From: Aegilops tauschii subsp. strangulata | Taxonomy: Eukaryota; Streptophyta; Magnoliopsida; Poales; Poaceae | Direction of reading: 5' to 3' | Assembly: GCF_002575655.3 (NCBI RefSeq) | Contig: NC_053037.3 | Coordinates: forward strand, 143,665,207-143,729,206 | DNA length: 64,000 bases | Shown: positions 52,117 to 64,000 of the stretch, in pieces | How positions within the stretch are numbered: position 1 is the first letter of the stretch | How the letters are laid out: each line of letters starts with the position of its first letter | Notes under the pieces: generated by a model | Databases searched by the model: none | What the model saw: only the letters and a program-made list of their open reading frames with translations | Told to the model about the DNA's origin: nothing | Made by a program: the position numbers and the translations under genes

Positions 52117-55100
52117 TGTCGGGACCCCGATTCTAAGTCACACCGATCTAGCCTGTAACACCTCATATCACCTTGCGGCCTCACGCACGGTATTCCCACG
52201 GGTGTCGCCTTACCATGGCCCGGGACCGTTTGCGCCTTTTGGCTCACGTATATGGTAATGTCGCTAGCATCCATATGACAGAGAACCCGGGCCGACATGG
52301 CTAGTCGTGAACCCAAAGCGGCACTAACATATGGGGACAGGCATACATGAATCAACATCGAACGTGTCGGTCAGCAGCGTGCGAATCTGGGCTGTAGCGC
52401 TGGGATAACAGGACTCCGGGAACCCGGGCTGTAGCAGGCTAGGCAGGACTCCGGATGTCACCGCGTGACATTTCCCCGAAGGGACAGACACCGGAACGAT
52501 ATGAAGCACAAGCCGGCCAGTCAAGTGTCCAGAGCAGTAGTGCTGGGCTAGCAGGACTACTATGGCTCAAGGAGGCACTAGACTACATTTCCCCATAAGA
52601 GAGGCTGCTAAGGATAGACAACTAGATTGTCGGATCCCACACATACCAAGCATTTCAATCATACACACAATATGCTCGATATGTGCAAATACAACATGGC
52701 ATCACAACAAGACTCTACGACTCAGAGTATTTATTCATTAGGCTCCGAAGAGCCAGATATTACAAACATGGGTCTCATGACCCAACATTCAGAGCATACA
52801 AGTCAAAGCACATGCGGAAGCTTAACATGTCTGAGTACAGACATCTACAAATGAAAAAGGCTGAGAAGCCTGACTATCTACCAGATCCTGCCGAGGGCAC
52901 AAGATCGTAGCTGAGGTATCAAGCTAAATGTCGAAGTCCACACGGAACTACTAGCGAGACTGACGTCTCTCTGCAAAACATAAAATAGGCAAACGTGAGT
53001 ACAAATGTACCCAGCAAGACTTACATCAGAACTAGCTACATATGCATCGGTATCAACAAAGGGGTGGTGGAGTTTAACTGCAGCAAGCCAGCTTTGACTC
53101 AGTGGCTATCCTGAACTACGACTGCAAGCAACTCTTTTGAGGTGGCGCACACGAGTCCACATATTCACCATATCAATACTCCACTATGGATCCGCTCCCG
53201 TCTCCCTACGAGAACGCCATCCATAGCACTCACGCTTATCTTGCGCATTTTAGAGTATCCACTTTCACTTGTCTATGAACTGTTATAGGCAACCCAGAAG
53301 TCCTTTACCGCGGACACGGCTATTCGAATAGATGATGTTAACCCTGCAGGGGTGTACTTCGACACACACGCTCTCACCACTTACCGCCGTTTACACGACA
53401 TGTACTCGGCAACCTTCAAGCGGAGGCCCAGCGAGGGTGTCGGCCACAGCCTACCTAAACACTCAAGTCTCTAGTCCAGGTTTATCGCCTATTCAGGTTC
53501 CATCCGCAGGGAGTCCGGCCGAGGTTTCCACATACGGCCCCGAACGATGTGTGCAGGGTTCCGAGACACCAAACGGGCGCCCGGCATGCCCGGCCACGTG
53601 CCTACCGCATCACAGCCCACCCCTCCGGTCAGCGCTGCCCACGGCCTCCAGCATACTACAAACACCAGAAACTACTTGCAACTCCATGACAGAGGACAAG
53701 GGTGATTAAGAAGCCGAGAGGGTCCATTGGTTTCGGGCCCAATGCGTGGTAGTAACTGTATCATGGATCACAAACACAGAACTCAGTTCCTGAGGACGGC
53801 TGCAATGAGACAACCCACCATGTACTCCTACATGGCCTCTCACCGCTACCTTTACCAAATCGTGTTCACACACTTAGCTCACACACAGTAGGACATGTTC
53901 ATCACCATTCCAATTCATCCCCGATGAATCAGACCTGACACAACTCTAAGCAATAGCAGGCATGACAAACAAGCATGAATGAGTAGGCACATCAGGGCTC
54001 AAACAACTCCTACTCATGCTAGTGGGTTTCATCTATTTACTGTGGCAATGACAGGTCATGCTGAGGATAAGTGGTTCAACTACCGCAACAAGTAACAGTT
54101 GAATCGTTGTTGTCCTAATGCAGTAAAGAGAGCAGGAGCGAGAGAGTGGGATTGTATCGGAATGAACAAGGGGTTTATGCTTGCCTGACACTTCCGAAGA
54201 TAGCATTGAGTCTTCATTAGTGTCATCGAACTCATCGTCGGAAACACGGCTATCGAGAGGGGACAATACCGGCAACAGAGAGGAAACACAATCAATGCAA
54301 TGCACAATATGATGCATGATCATGACATGGCAATATGAATGTGTTTTGAGCTAATGCATCTAGCAACATATTAAATGGAGTTGGTTTGAACCTTAGGTTC
54401 AAATTCAAACTCCATATAAGACATTTCAGATGCCATTTATTTGAATTGTCATATACAGTGGCTGTAAGTTGTTCAAACATGCATGAGGATGCCATAAACA
54501 GATTCTTTGGATTTTTCTGATAATTTTTCATATATAAATCATTTCATTTGGAGCTACGGTTGAATTTCTATGAATTTTAGAAGTTAGGGCATTTTCTGGA
54601 ATTTTCTGAATTATTTCTAAATAAGAAAATCCCAGCAAATGTATTTATGATGTCAGCAGTGTGTCATAGCGACGTCAGCAGTCAACCACGGTCAAACCTG
54701 ACGGTGGGACCCGCATGTCATTGAGACAGTGTTGAACTCCGGTTTAACCCCGCGTTGACTCAGCTTTGACCCGTCGTGGGGCCCGGTGTCAGTGTCACTG
54801 GGTTAAACTAACCACGGGGTTAGTGGCTAACCTAATCTGCCATGTCACCTAACCGGCGTTTAGCCGCCGGCGGCAGCAGACGCGGCGGGGCACTCGGGCA
54901 CGGGCTGTGGTGCCCCGTTCGCAGCGTGGCTGGGCTCGTTCGAGAGCCCAGACCAGCGCGCGTCGGGCGGTGGCGCCAGTCGGGCCTGGGGTGGCCGGAG
55001 GCGATGGCGAGGGGCTCGACCGCGGCGGCCGGAGCTCGGGCGCACTCGGGAACGGGGCTGCGGTGGTCGTTGAGTGGCGTGCTTAGCTCCTACGGCACCT

Positions 55101-56230
55101 ACACGGCGCGGTGAGCACGTGGGTGTGCTCGGTTGGGAGCTATGATGACTGTGGCCACGGCGGCGAGAAGCTCGGGCGGCGGCGTGGTTCGGTGCTCGTG
55201 GGGAACGGTGCTATGGCAACCAAACGGGGAGCAGGGTTAGGGGGGAAATGACCGGGTGCTCACCGCGGTCACGCAGAGGTTCTCGGCGAGCTCGGGGAGG
55301 CACGGACGGCGTCGGAATTTGGCGGCGGCGATGCACGGCCGTGCGCGGAGACGACGGGTCGATGGCGAGGCGACAGGGCGTCCGGCGATGCTCGCGTTGA
55401 GGGGGAGCTTCAAGGCGTCGAGGCGGAGCTCGTGGACTCATCGGCGGGGCGAGGGGTGGCCGGTGGCCACGGCAACGGCGACGGTGGCGACGGCTCCGTT
55501 CGGTGGTGCTGCGGGGAGAGAGACAGGGGAGGGGAGGGAGTGCAGCGAGTGAGGGAGAAGTGAGAGGGGGTCGGGGAGGTGCCGTGGCACTCGTGGAGGC
55601 GTCCAGAAGCGGCGGAAGCAGGAGGTGGCCTCGCGCGCGGCGACCACACGCCCGGCGTCCCTCTGGCGTCCTTCTGGCGCGAGGTGGGAGACGGTGGCGG
55701 CTCTGGTGGGTTGGGCCAGCTCCTGGGCCGTGGTGGGGCGCCAGGTATGTCCAGGTGAGGGGCCCAGTGGCCTTCTCTCTCTCTCTTACTTAATTGTTTC
55801 TGTTTTCTAGTTTAATTTGTTTTGTTTTGATTTAGTAAAATACTAAACCATTTTATAAAATCCTGGAAATAATTAGGGGTGCTGTCTGAATTATTCTAGT
55901 GACCCATAAAAATTTCCAACATTTTTGGAGCACCAAAAATGTATATGGCATTTAAATAGCTCCAATTCAAATATGTTTGAATTAACTCAAAGACCATAAA
56001 TGCCTTGGAAAAATGTGCATGACCTCTGGTAAAGGTTTTAACCTTTTTCCATAAATAATGAACATTTTTTAAGGGCATTTTGGGTTTAATGAAAATATTT
56101 TTATTTTGAACCTAGTTGAATTCATTTGGTGCTAGGGTTTGGTCATCCCCAATTCAAATTCATTTGAATTAAACATGATGACATGAATGCTTTCATGCAA
56201 TTAACTACAAGCAATTCTAGGGCTGTGACA
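52117..56230 (-). repeat. Left (3') LTR of element B (4,114 bp)
   Basis: The LTR runs from TGTCGGGACC to GGCTGTGACA. It is homologous to the A LTR throughout with moderate divergence. The GC-rich zone at 54840-55750 contains frames on both strands (for example 54842-55114 plus and 55503-55793 plus). They are also open in the other B LTR only because the copies are nearly identical; they are not shared with A. GGTGC at 52112-52116 is the candidate target duplication. Confidence 0.94.
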
Positions 56231-56243
56231 ACTCACCCCCACT
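56231..56243 (-). other. Polypurine tract of element B
   Basis: AGTGGGGGTGAGT on the minus strand directly precedes the LTR start and is identical to that of A. Confidence 0.87.
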
Positions 56244-59200
56244 AAACAAGAATCTCGTCCTGAGATTCAAGACGTGAGGTAAGAAGACAGAGGGACACAG
56301 GCTAACACCATCTTCATGATCCATTTGCTCTTCGCGAAGATGTTGATACGTTGCTTCAATTAACGTTGATGTCTTTGCTTTCGAGATCTTCATCCGACAC
56401 GATGACGACAAGGGAAAATTCTATAGAAATCGATCTCCTTAAAGATCGAGCAACTCACGATCAACTCACGGAATGCGACGTTGAGTATCTCTTGAGCTGA
56501 GACTCAACACATACATCGAGGGAGATGGAAGAGCAAACGATGAGATTTGATTTGGTGGGCAACAATCCCACGCTTAGGTAGGATGGTGCATGGTTTCAAA
56601 GTAGCGAGGAGATAATTGCCACGATTCCATAACGGGGCACCTTGGGAAGGGTGACTCGTAGAAATATTCCTTAAGTGGCAAAAAGAATTACTTTTGATAT
56701 AAGTATCATTGAAACTCTTTATACCAACTTAAGGCAATCACAAACGATCGTTTGAGGGAGTTCGGGAGAACGACACACTCGGGCTAGGATGGACGATGTG
56801 GACTACCTTGTTGAAGACAACACAAGGGGTGATTTGCTTATCACCGGAAATGAATGGGACTTATGGTAAGACCACTTGAAGATGATCTTGATCAGTAATT
56901 ACTGGGAAGGGTAATCCAAGGTAGGATGGCACAATGACGGTGCAAGCTGGGAACAAAAATGGAAATGCTAGGAATGATTCTAGTAACTGGGGAGAAGCTC
57001 AACAGTAGAGAGTGAATCTACTGTTTGAAAGGTTTAGCATAACCGAAGGAAACTGGGAGCAATTCCAGTTAGTGCCGATGATAACACCTAGTGCTTGTGC
57101 GTGCTCTCAAGAACTTGAGCATTTCCATATTCATCCAGGTTTTACCAACATCCGTGTCAAGGATCTTGGCAACACATCATACTACCATGATGATTAGTGA
57201 TGGAGGATGCAGGTGCAAAGGAGGACAACACTTTCTCAGATTTTTCCTTAGCAATGCCAAAGAAGCAATCTGGATGATCGACCGAGAGACATTTAGCACT
57301 CCACTTCTAATGTTCTCCTTGATGTGGTAGCGTAACCCATTTATTGATATGGTTTGGTATCTAGAACATCAAGTAAAAGGTCGGACTTCGGGAGCACAAG
57401 AATCCATAAGGAATAACTAGTGGAATAAATCCTAGGAAATCCTTATGGGGAGGTGGCCAACTTCCTCAATCAAGATACTACAATAACAGGCCTTCCGGCT
57501 GGTTGTGTTGGCCACGACATCCACTTTACCGGTTATCGAGAGGGCAATATTATAATTCTTGGGAAATGTTCCAACCATCATATCTGCCTGAGAGTCAGAT
57601 CTGGTTGGTTACTGTATATTCCAGACTCATCAAGTCTAGAAAGAAAATTAAGGTTTGCAACACAAATCGACGAGATGACGTTGCGAGATTCTCAGGGGAT
57701 GAACTACGATAGCAAGCTCCAAAACACGAGCTGGTTCTGCTCAAACCTGTGAACACACTGTCCAAGACAAGCATGACCACATAGTAGTCTTACAACAAAA
57801 CGCTACCGAGTTCAGGTGGGGAACCATCATTAATGACATCGAAGTCTCCACGCGTGGAAGTCCAAAGAATTCACCTTAGAACAGACTCCTTTATCTTGAA
57901 CAAATCAATCAGTGGCTTGGTGTGCTAGGGATGCATATGGAATGAAGATGATCAGTCTATCATACCACAGGATACTTTGCACGTGCATGATTGACTTGGG
58001 ATGATTCCAGAGGAAACAACATTGACTTTCTGGAATTCACGGCGGCAACTTACACCAAGTGCACATGAATTAGAGGAAGTCACTCCTTTCATCCAAACAT
58101 AGGCTTCATGAACTAGCACAAAGGAAGTGCTTTCAAAAGTTCCCAACACTAACTGGATGTTCAACGCGAGTCATGGACAAGATGAAATGTTGTCAATGGG
58201 CTTAACAACAATTCATCCAGGTTTCCATATAAATGTATTTCCATAACTATGTGAACATGGTGATCGCATTGGTCAGACCCAAAAGATATAAGGGTGTATG
58301 CTCGAGGAATCAACCACGGGTAAGACAACATTATGAACATCGTTGGTTCTGGTTTGATTTGACGATAGCCCACACTCAAATCAAAGTATTGACAAGGCAA
58401 TAGATCCAACAATTGATCACGAGGATCAATCAATGAAGATATCATCTTTCTTCAACACACACAGACACAAGATATCCCTTTGGAAATGAACTAAGTTAGA
58501 CAACCTTTTATCTTCCAACTCTCCAGGTTGTTGTTTAGCTTGACCAACTAGCTCAGGGGTATCCAACACAGATTCTTGGAGAAGGGGTGGTTTATTGGAA
58601 AACCAACTTGTTCACAAACTCAACACATCGGTCAGGGACAACCTGGTGGTACTTCCAAGAAGATATTTGGAAAATCACGATCCACCGACTGTTTATTAAG
58701 ATCGAGAACAATCTTGCTTTTCAGGGCAAGACGATATGACTGAATAAGCAAGGACTGACACTATCCTAACTCATTGATCGAAAAGTACACCGGGAATATG
58801 GACTAGGTAGCACGATCAACCTCAGGATGGTGATTCAATAACCAACACGCTAAGGATGAAATTATTGTCCTTTAACTACCAAGCAACGGAGTTGCTAGGA
58901 GTATAGATTTCACACATCAGAGTTCACCTGTCGGCATTCCGGTTGCAACAACACGGGACCAAGAATGAGTGATGATGGTGAGGAGTATCACTAAATCAAG
59001 AATTCATAAGAGGTGGTGCAATTCTCATGACATTCTTGACATAAAGATGGTAACGCTCCAGGGTAGAACAGAACAAAAGCTGGTTAGGCATTTGATCTGC
59101 GGAATACAACTACTTCGACCCAATCCCAGAGATGGACGAGGTACTGGAGTTTGTTTCTCCTAGTCATTCCGGATTAGAATGGCTTGACAGACCACAAGAA

Positions 59201-60245
59201 TAATAGGCATCGATAACACAAATGCATAATTACTCCTGACTATCAATTGATAGACGAGGGCCAGAAAATAACTAAAGAGGGACAACTCAAAGGAACATAT
59301 GGTTTTCTGAGTTGTGGATGCATAGATTAGTATGTCGAACCAAGTCCAACAAGTTTCTTCTAGATAACCCATGCAGAAAGGTAGGACTGGCAGAGTCACA
59401 ATGTAGAATGGAGAACTCATTAAGAGCACTCTGGTCGTGACCTTTTGGTTCAGAAGAACTCCTGCCAAGAATGGTTCATGGTATTTGGAAGAACGATATA
59501 CCACGGACCTCGAGGACTAATGCAAAGGTTACTAATAACCTAAAGGAACGAACAAACACTAGCTACACGAGTTAAGTAGAGTGAATCTTGGGTTCAAGAA
59601 CCCAGAAATAGAATACCTACTAACTAAATGGCATCACGGGATGCTTTCAAGAATAGTGGCCAGAATCATCACACTGGGGATGCAAGCATTGCTAGATTAC
59701 TAAGTGGTCCTCTAAGACACCTAGGGTCATAATAATAACTCCAACATACACGATGAGGTAACGGAGTACCTCAACAGACCAATTAGTGTGCTTAATCCGG
59801 CCCAAAAGGACATCAGGTACGGGAGGAAGGGATTTGCAAATGTATCAGACTGTTTAGAAACCTGGGATGACTCGGACAGCATAACGGCTGTAAATGCTCA
59901 AAGGATTTGAGACATCCTACAAAATGGTGGCATAACCACTCAACAACATCATATCAAGGTTCCAAGTTCAACTAACAACACACTGTAGTGGTAGAAACTG
60001 AACTGAGGCTTGAGACCAACAATCCTACGAGTCTACGGATTAGTAACACGTGATCCTGATAGAAAGATGAGAAGCCTAGTTCTTAACCCCCGTAGAAAAG
60101 AAGAGAGTGACTCAGATCAGAACGGCATAAGGTAAAGGAGTAAAAAGAGCCTTACGTTCCCTTCCACAATCAATTCCCTTATATAACTAAAGCATTTCTA
60201 GACTCAACTTCGACCAGTTTGGCTTGGTAATCCTACAGGCAGTCA
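56244..60245 (-). mobile_element. Internal domain of element B, no coding capacity
   Basis: About 4 kb show no gag or pol motif; the longest frames are near 100 codons and lack domains. It is collinear with the interior of A, with about 590 bp (56976-57566) missing from A. B is the fuller version of this LARD interior, and short imperfect palindromes are present. It must be mobilised by proteins from another element. Confidence 0.85.
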
Positions 60246-60258
60246 GGCTCTGATACCA
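60246..60258 (-). other. Primer-binding site of element B (tRNA-Met type)
   Basis: TGGTATCAGAGCC on the minus strand lies 4 bp from the LTR edge and is identical to that of A. Confidence 0.92.
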
Positions 60259-60262
60259 ACGC

Positions 60263-63200
60263 TGTCGGGACCCCGATTCTAAGTCACACCGATCTAGCCT
60301 GTAACACCTCATATCACCTTGCGGCCTCACGCACGGTATTCCCACGGGTGTCGCCTTACCATGGCCCGGGACCGTTTGCGCCTTTTGGCTCACGTATATG
60401 ATAATGTCGCTAGCATCCATATGACAGAGAACCCGGGCCGACATGGCTAGTCGTGAACCCAAAGCGGCACTAACATATGGGGACAGGCATACATGAATCA
60501 ACATCGAACGTGTCGGTCAGCAGCGTGCGAATCTGGGCTGTAGCGCTGGGCTAACAGGACTCCGGGAACCTGGGCTGTAGCAGGCTAGGCAGGACTCCGG
60601 ATGTCACCGCGTGACATTTCCCCGAAGGGACAGACACCGGAACGATATGAAGCACATGCCGGCCAGTCAAGTGTCCAGAGCAGTAGTGCTGGGCTAGCAG
60701 GACTACTATGGCTCAAGGAGGCACTAGACTACATTTCCCCATAAGAGAGGCTGCTAAGGATAGACAACTAGATTGTCGGATCCCACACATACCAAGCATT
60801 TCAGTCATACACACAATATGCTCGATATGTGCAAATACAACATGGCATCACAACAAGACTCTACGACTCAGAGTATTTATTCATTAGGCTCCGAAGAGCC
60901 AGATATTACAAACATGGGTCTCATGACCCAACATTCAGAGCATACAAGTCAAAGCACATGCGGAAGCTTAACATGTCTGAGTACAGACATCTACAAATGA
61001 AAAAGGCTGAGAAGCCTGACTATCTACCAGATCCTGCCGAGGGCACAAGATCGTAGCTGAGGTATCAAGCTAAACGTCGAAGTCCACACGGAACTACTAG
61101 CGAGACTGACGTCTCTCTGCAAAACATAAAATAGGCAAACGTGAGTACAAATGTACCCAGCAAGACTTACATCAGAACTAGCTACATATGCATCGGTATC
61201 AACAAAGGGGTGGTGGAGTTTAACTGCAGCAAGCCAGCTTTGACTCAGTGGCTATCCTGAACTACGACTGCAAGCAACTCTTTTGAGGTGGCGCACACGA
61301 GTCCACATATTCACCATATCAATACTCCACTATGGATCCGCTCCCGTCTCCCTACGAGAACGCCATCCATAGCACTCACGCTTATCTTGCGCATTTTAGA
61401 GTATCCACTTTCACTTGTCTATGAACTGTTATAGGCAACCCAGAAGTCCTTTACCGCGGACACGGCTATTCGAATAGATGATGTTAACCCTGCAGGGGTG
61501 TACTTCGACACACACGCTCTCACCACTTACCGCCGTTTACACGACATGTACTCGGCAACCTTCAAGCGGAGGCCCAGCGAGGGTGTCGGCCACAGCCTAC
61601 CTAAACACTCAAGTCTCTAGTCCAGGTTTATCGCCTATTCAGGTTCCATCTGCAGGGAGTCCGGCCGAGGTTTCCACATACGGCCCCGAACGATGTGTGC
61701 AGGGTTCCGAGACACCAAACGGGCGCCCGGCATGCCCGGCCACGTGCCTACCGCATCATAGCCCACCCCTCCGGTCAGCGCTGCCCACGGCCTCCAGCAT
61801 ACTACAAACACCAGAAACTACTTGCAACTCCTGGACAGAGGACAAGGATGATTAAGAAGCCGAGAGGGTCCATTGGTTTCGGGCCCAATGCGTGGTAGTA
61901 ACTGTATCATGGATCACAAACACAGAACTCAGTTCCTGAGGACGGCTGCAATGAGACAACCCACCATGTACTCCTACATGGCCTCTCACCGCTACCTTTA
62001 CCAAATCGTGTTCACACACTTAGCTCACACACAGTAGGACATGTTCATCACCATTCCAATTCATCCCCGATGAATCAGACCTGACACAACTCTAAGCAAT
62101 AGCAGGCATGACAAACAAGCATGAATGAGTAGGCACATCAGGGCTCAAACAACTCCTACTCATGCTAGTGGGTTTCATCTATTTACTGTGGCAATGATAG
62201 GTCATGCAGAGGATAAGGGGTTCAACTACCGCAACAAGTAACAGTTGAATCGTTGTTGTCCTAATGCAGTAAAGAGAGCAGGAGCGAGAGAGTGGGATTG
62301 TATCGGAATGAACAAGGGGTTTATGCTTGCCTGACACTTCCGAAGATAGCATTGAGTCTTCATTAGTGTCATCGAACTCATCGTCGGAAACACGGCTATC
62401 GAGAGGGGACAATACCGGCAACAGAGAGGAAACACAATCAATGCAATGCACAATATGATGCATGATCATGACATGGCAATATGAATGTGTTTTGAGCTAA
62501 TGCAGCTAGCAACATATTAAATGGAGTTGGTTTGAACCTTAGGTTCAAATTCAAACTCCATATAAGACATTTCAGATGCCATTTATTTGAATTGTCATAT
62601 ACAGTGGCTGTAAGTTGTTCAAACATGCATGAGGATGCCATAAACAGATTCTTTGGATTTTTCTGATAATTTTTCATATATAAATCATTTCATTTGGAGC
62701 TACGGTTGAATTTCTATGAATTTTAGAAGTTAGGGCATTTTCTGGAATTTTCTGAATTATTTCTAAATAAGAAAATCCCAGCAAATGTATTTATGATGTC
62801 AGCAGTGTGTCATAGCGACGTCAGCAGTCAACCACGGTCAAACCTGACGGTGGGACCCGCATGTCATTGAGACAGTGTTGAACTCCGGTTTAACCCCGCG
62901 TTGACTCAGCTTTGACCCGTCGTGGGGCCCGGTGTCAGTGTCACTGGGTTAAACTAACCACGGGGTTAGTGGCTAACCTAATCTGCCATGTCACCTAACC
63001 GGCGTTTAGCCGCCGGCGGCAGCAGACGCGGCGGGGCACTCGGGCACGGGCTGTGGTGCCCCGTTCGCAGCGTGGCTGGGCTCGTTCGAGAGCCCAGACC
63101 AGCGCGCGTCGGGCGGTGGCGCCAGTCGGGCCTGGGGTGGCCGGAGGTGATGGCGAGGGGCTCGACCGCGGCGGCCGAAGCTCGGGCGCACTCGGGAACG

Positions 63201-64000
63201 GGGCTGCGGTGGTCGTTGAGTGGCGTGCTTAGCTCCTACGGCACCTACGCGGCGCGGTGAGCACGTGGGTGTGCTCGGTTGGGAGCTATGATGACTGTGG
63301 CCACGGCGGCGAGAAGCTCGGGCGGCGGCGTGGTTCGGTGCTCGTGGGGAACGGTGCTATGGCAACCAAACGGGGAGCAGGGTTAGGGGGGAAATGACTG
63401 GGTGCTCACCGCGGTCACGAAGAGGTTCTCGGCGAGCTCGGGGAGGCACGGACGGCGTCGGAATTTGGCGGCGGCGATGCACGGCCGTGCGCGGAGACGA
63501 CGGGTCGATGGCGAGGCGACAGGGAGTCCGGCGATGCTCGCGTTGAGGGGGAGCTTCAAGGCGTCGAGGCGGAGCTCGTGGACTCATCGGCGGGGCGAGG
63601 GGTGGCCGGTGGCCACGGCAACGGCGACGGTGGCGACGGCTCCGTTCGGTGGTGCTGCGGGGAGAGAGACAGGGGAGGGGAGGGAGTGCAGCGAGTGAGG
63701 GAGAAGTGAGAGGGGGTCGGGGAGGTGCCGTGGCACTCGTGGAGGCGTCCAGAAGCGGCGGAAGCAGGAGGTGGCCTCGCGCGCGGCGACCACACGCCCG
63801 GCGTCCCTCTGGCGTCCTTCTGGCGCGAGGTGGGAGACGGTGGCGGCTCTGGTGGGCTGGGCCAGCTCCTGGGCCGTGGTGGGGCGCCAGGTATGTCCAG
63901 GTGAGGGGCCCAGTGGCCTTCTCTCTCTCTCTTACTTAATTGTTTCTGTTTTCTAGTTTAATTTGTTTTGTTTTGATTTAGTAAAATACTAAACCATTTT
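60263..64000 (-). repeat. Right (5') LTR of element B, cut by the window end
   Basis: This matches 52117-55854 base for base apart from about 22 substitutions. The final 376 bp of the LTR lie outside the window. Confidence 0.94.

Larger units (their letters stand above)
52117..64000 (-). mobile_element. Young LARD-like LTR retrotransposon B
   Basis: This minus-strand LTR element has one complete LTR (52117-56230), an interior of 4,032 bp (56231-60262) and 3,738 bp of the other LTR before the window ends. Primer site and polypurine tract match those of A. The two LTRs align with a constant offset of 8,146 bp, with no gap, and differ at about 22 positions by my count. There is no coding capacity in the interior. 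B is inserted in the transposase-associated exon of CACTA element I. Confidence 0.93.

Noticed and set aside
53332..53709. 125-codon plus-strand frame, also at 61478-61855
   Set aside because: It is seen in both B LTRs only because they are nearly identical. It is antisense to the element and absent as a frame in the A LTR.

Overview
The window is a gene-free stretch of a large plant genome, almost certainly a Triticeae grass (wheat, Aegilops, rye or barley group). The evidence is the kind of DNA: LTR retrotransposons with 1.4-1.7 kb LTRs beginning TGATACGTC, LARD-like elements with LTRs above 4 kb, and CACTA transposons with subterminal hairpin arrays. I found no host gene, tRNA or rRNA gene that I can support. 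Family names are not assigned firmly, because that needs a repeat-library search. Elements are given letters A-K.

Layout. 1-4431 is the right end of CACTA-like element J, carrying several tandem-repeat blocks. It interrupts the left LTR of LARD-like element A (4432-13992, minus strand). A lies in the internal region of Athila-type Gypsy element F (plus strand; internal 13993-15722, LTR 15723-17399). The last 8 bp of that LTR are displaced to 36925-36932 by element E (17400-36919), a second LARD-like family. E is flanked by the 5-bp duplication GTAGT. Its 3' LTR was invaded by Gypsy element C, which was invaded in turn by a 4.2-kb solo LTR (D1, 26445-30648, duplication CCGGA) and by a related truncated copy, D2. 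F sits in an LTR end of G1, G1 in the leader of G2 (LTR 38223-39791, minus), and G2 in the LTR of G3 (plus). G3's LTR also holds the complete CACTA element K (39824-43502, duplication CAA), which carries gene-like captured DNA. G3 lies in the LTR of H.

Element H (44696-51053, minus) is the only element here with recognisable coding domains: protease, reverse transcriptase, RNase H and integrase. All are broken by stops, frameshifts and loss of a catalytic residue. One small downstream reading frame (46554-47009) remains intact. The 5' part of H is cut off by CACTA element I (51054-52116), whose left end has eight hairpins and a transposase-associated exon. That exon is cut by element B (52117-64000 and beyond), a young LARD-like element of the same family as A. 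B's two LTRs align without gaps, with about 22 differences over 3,738 bp by eye.

How the parts relate. A, B and E have LTRs, a tRNA-Met-type primer site and a polypurine tract but no coding capacity, so they must move with proteins supplied by other elements. The nesting gives a relative order: H, G3, G2, G1, F, E, C, then D1 and D2 on one branch; F, A, J on a second; H, I, B on a third. I see no evidence for a new cellular system. The items most worth checking are the conserved non-coding interiors of A and B, the gene-like cargo of K, the intact small frame in dead element H, and the hairpin array of I.
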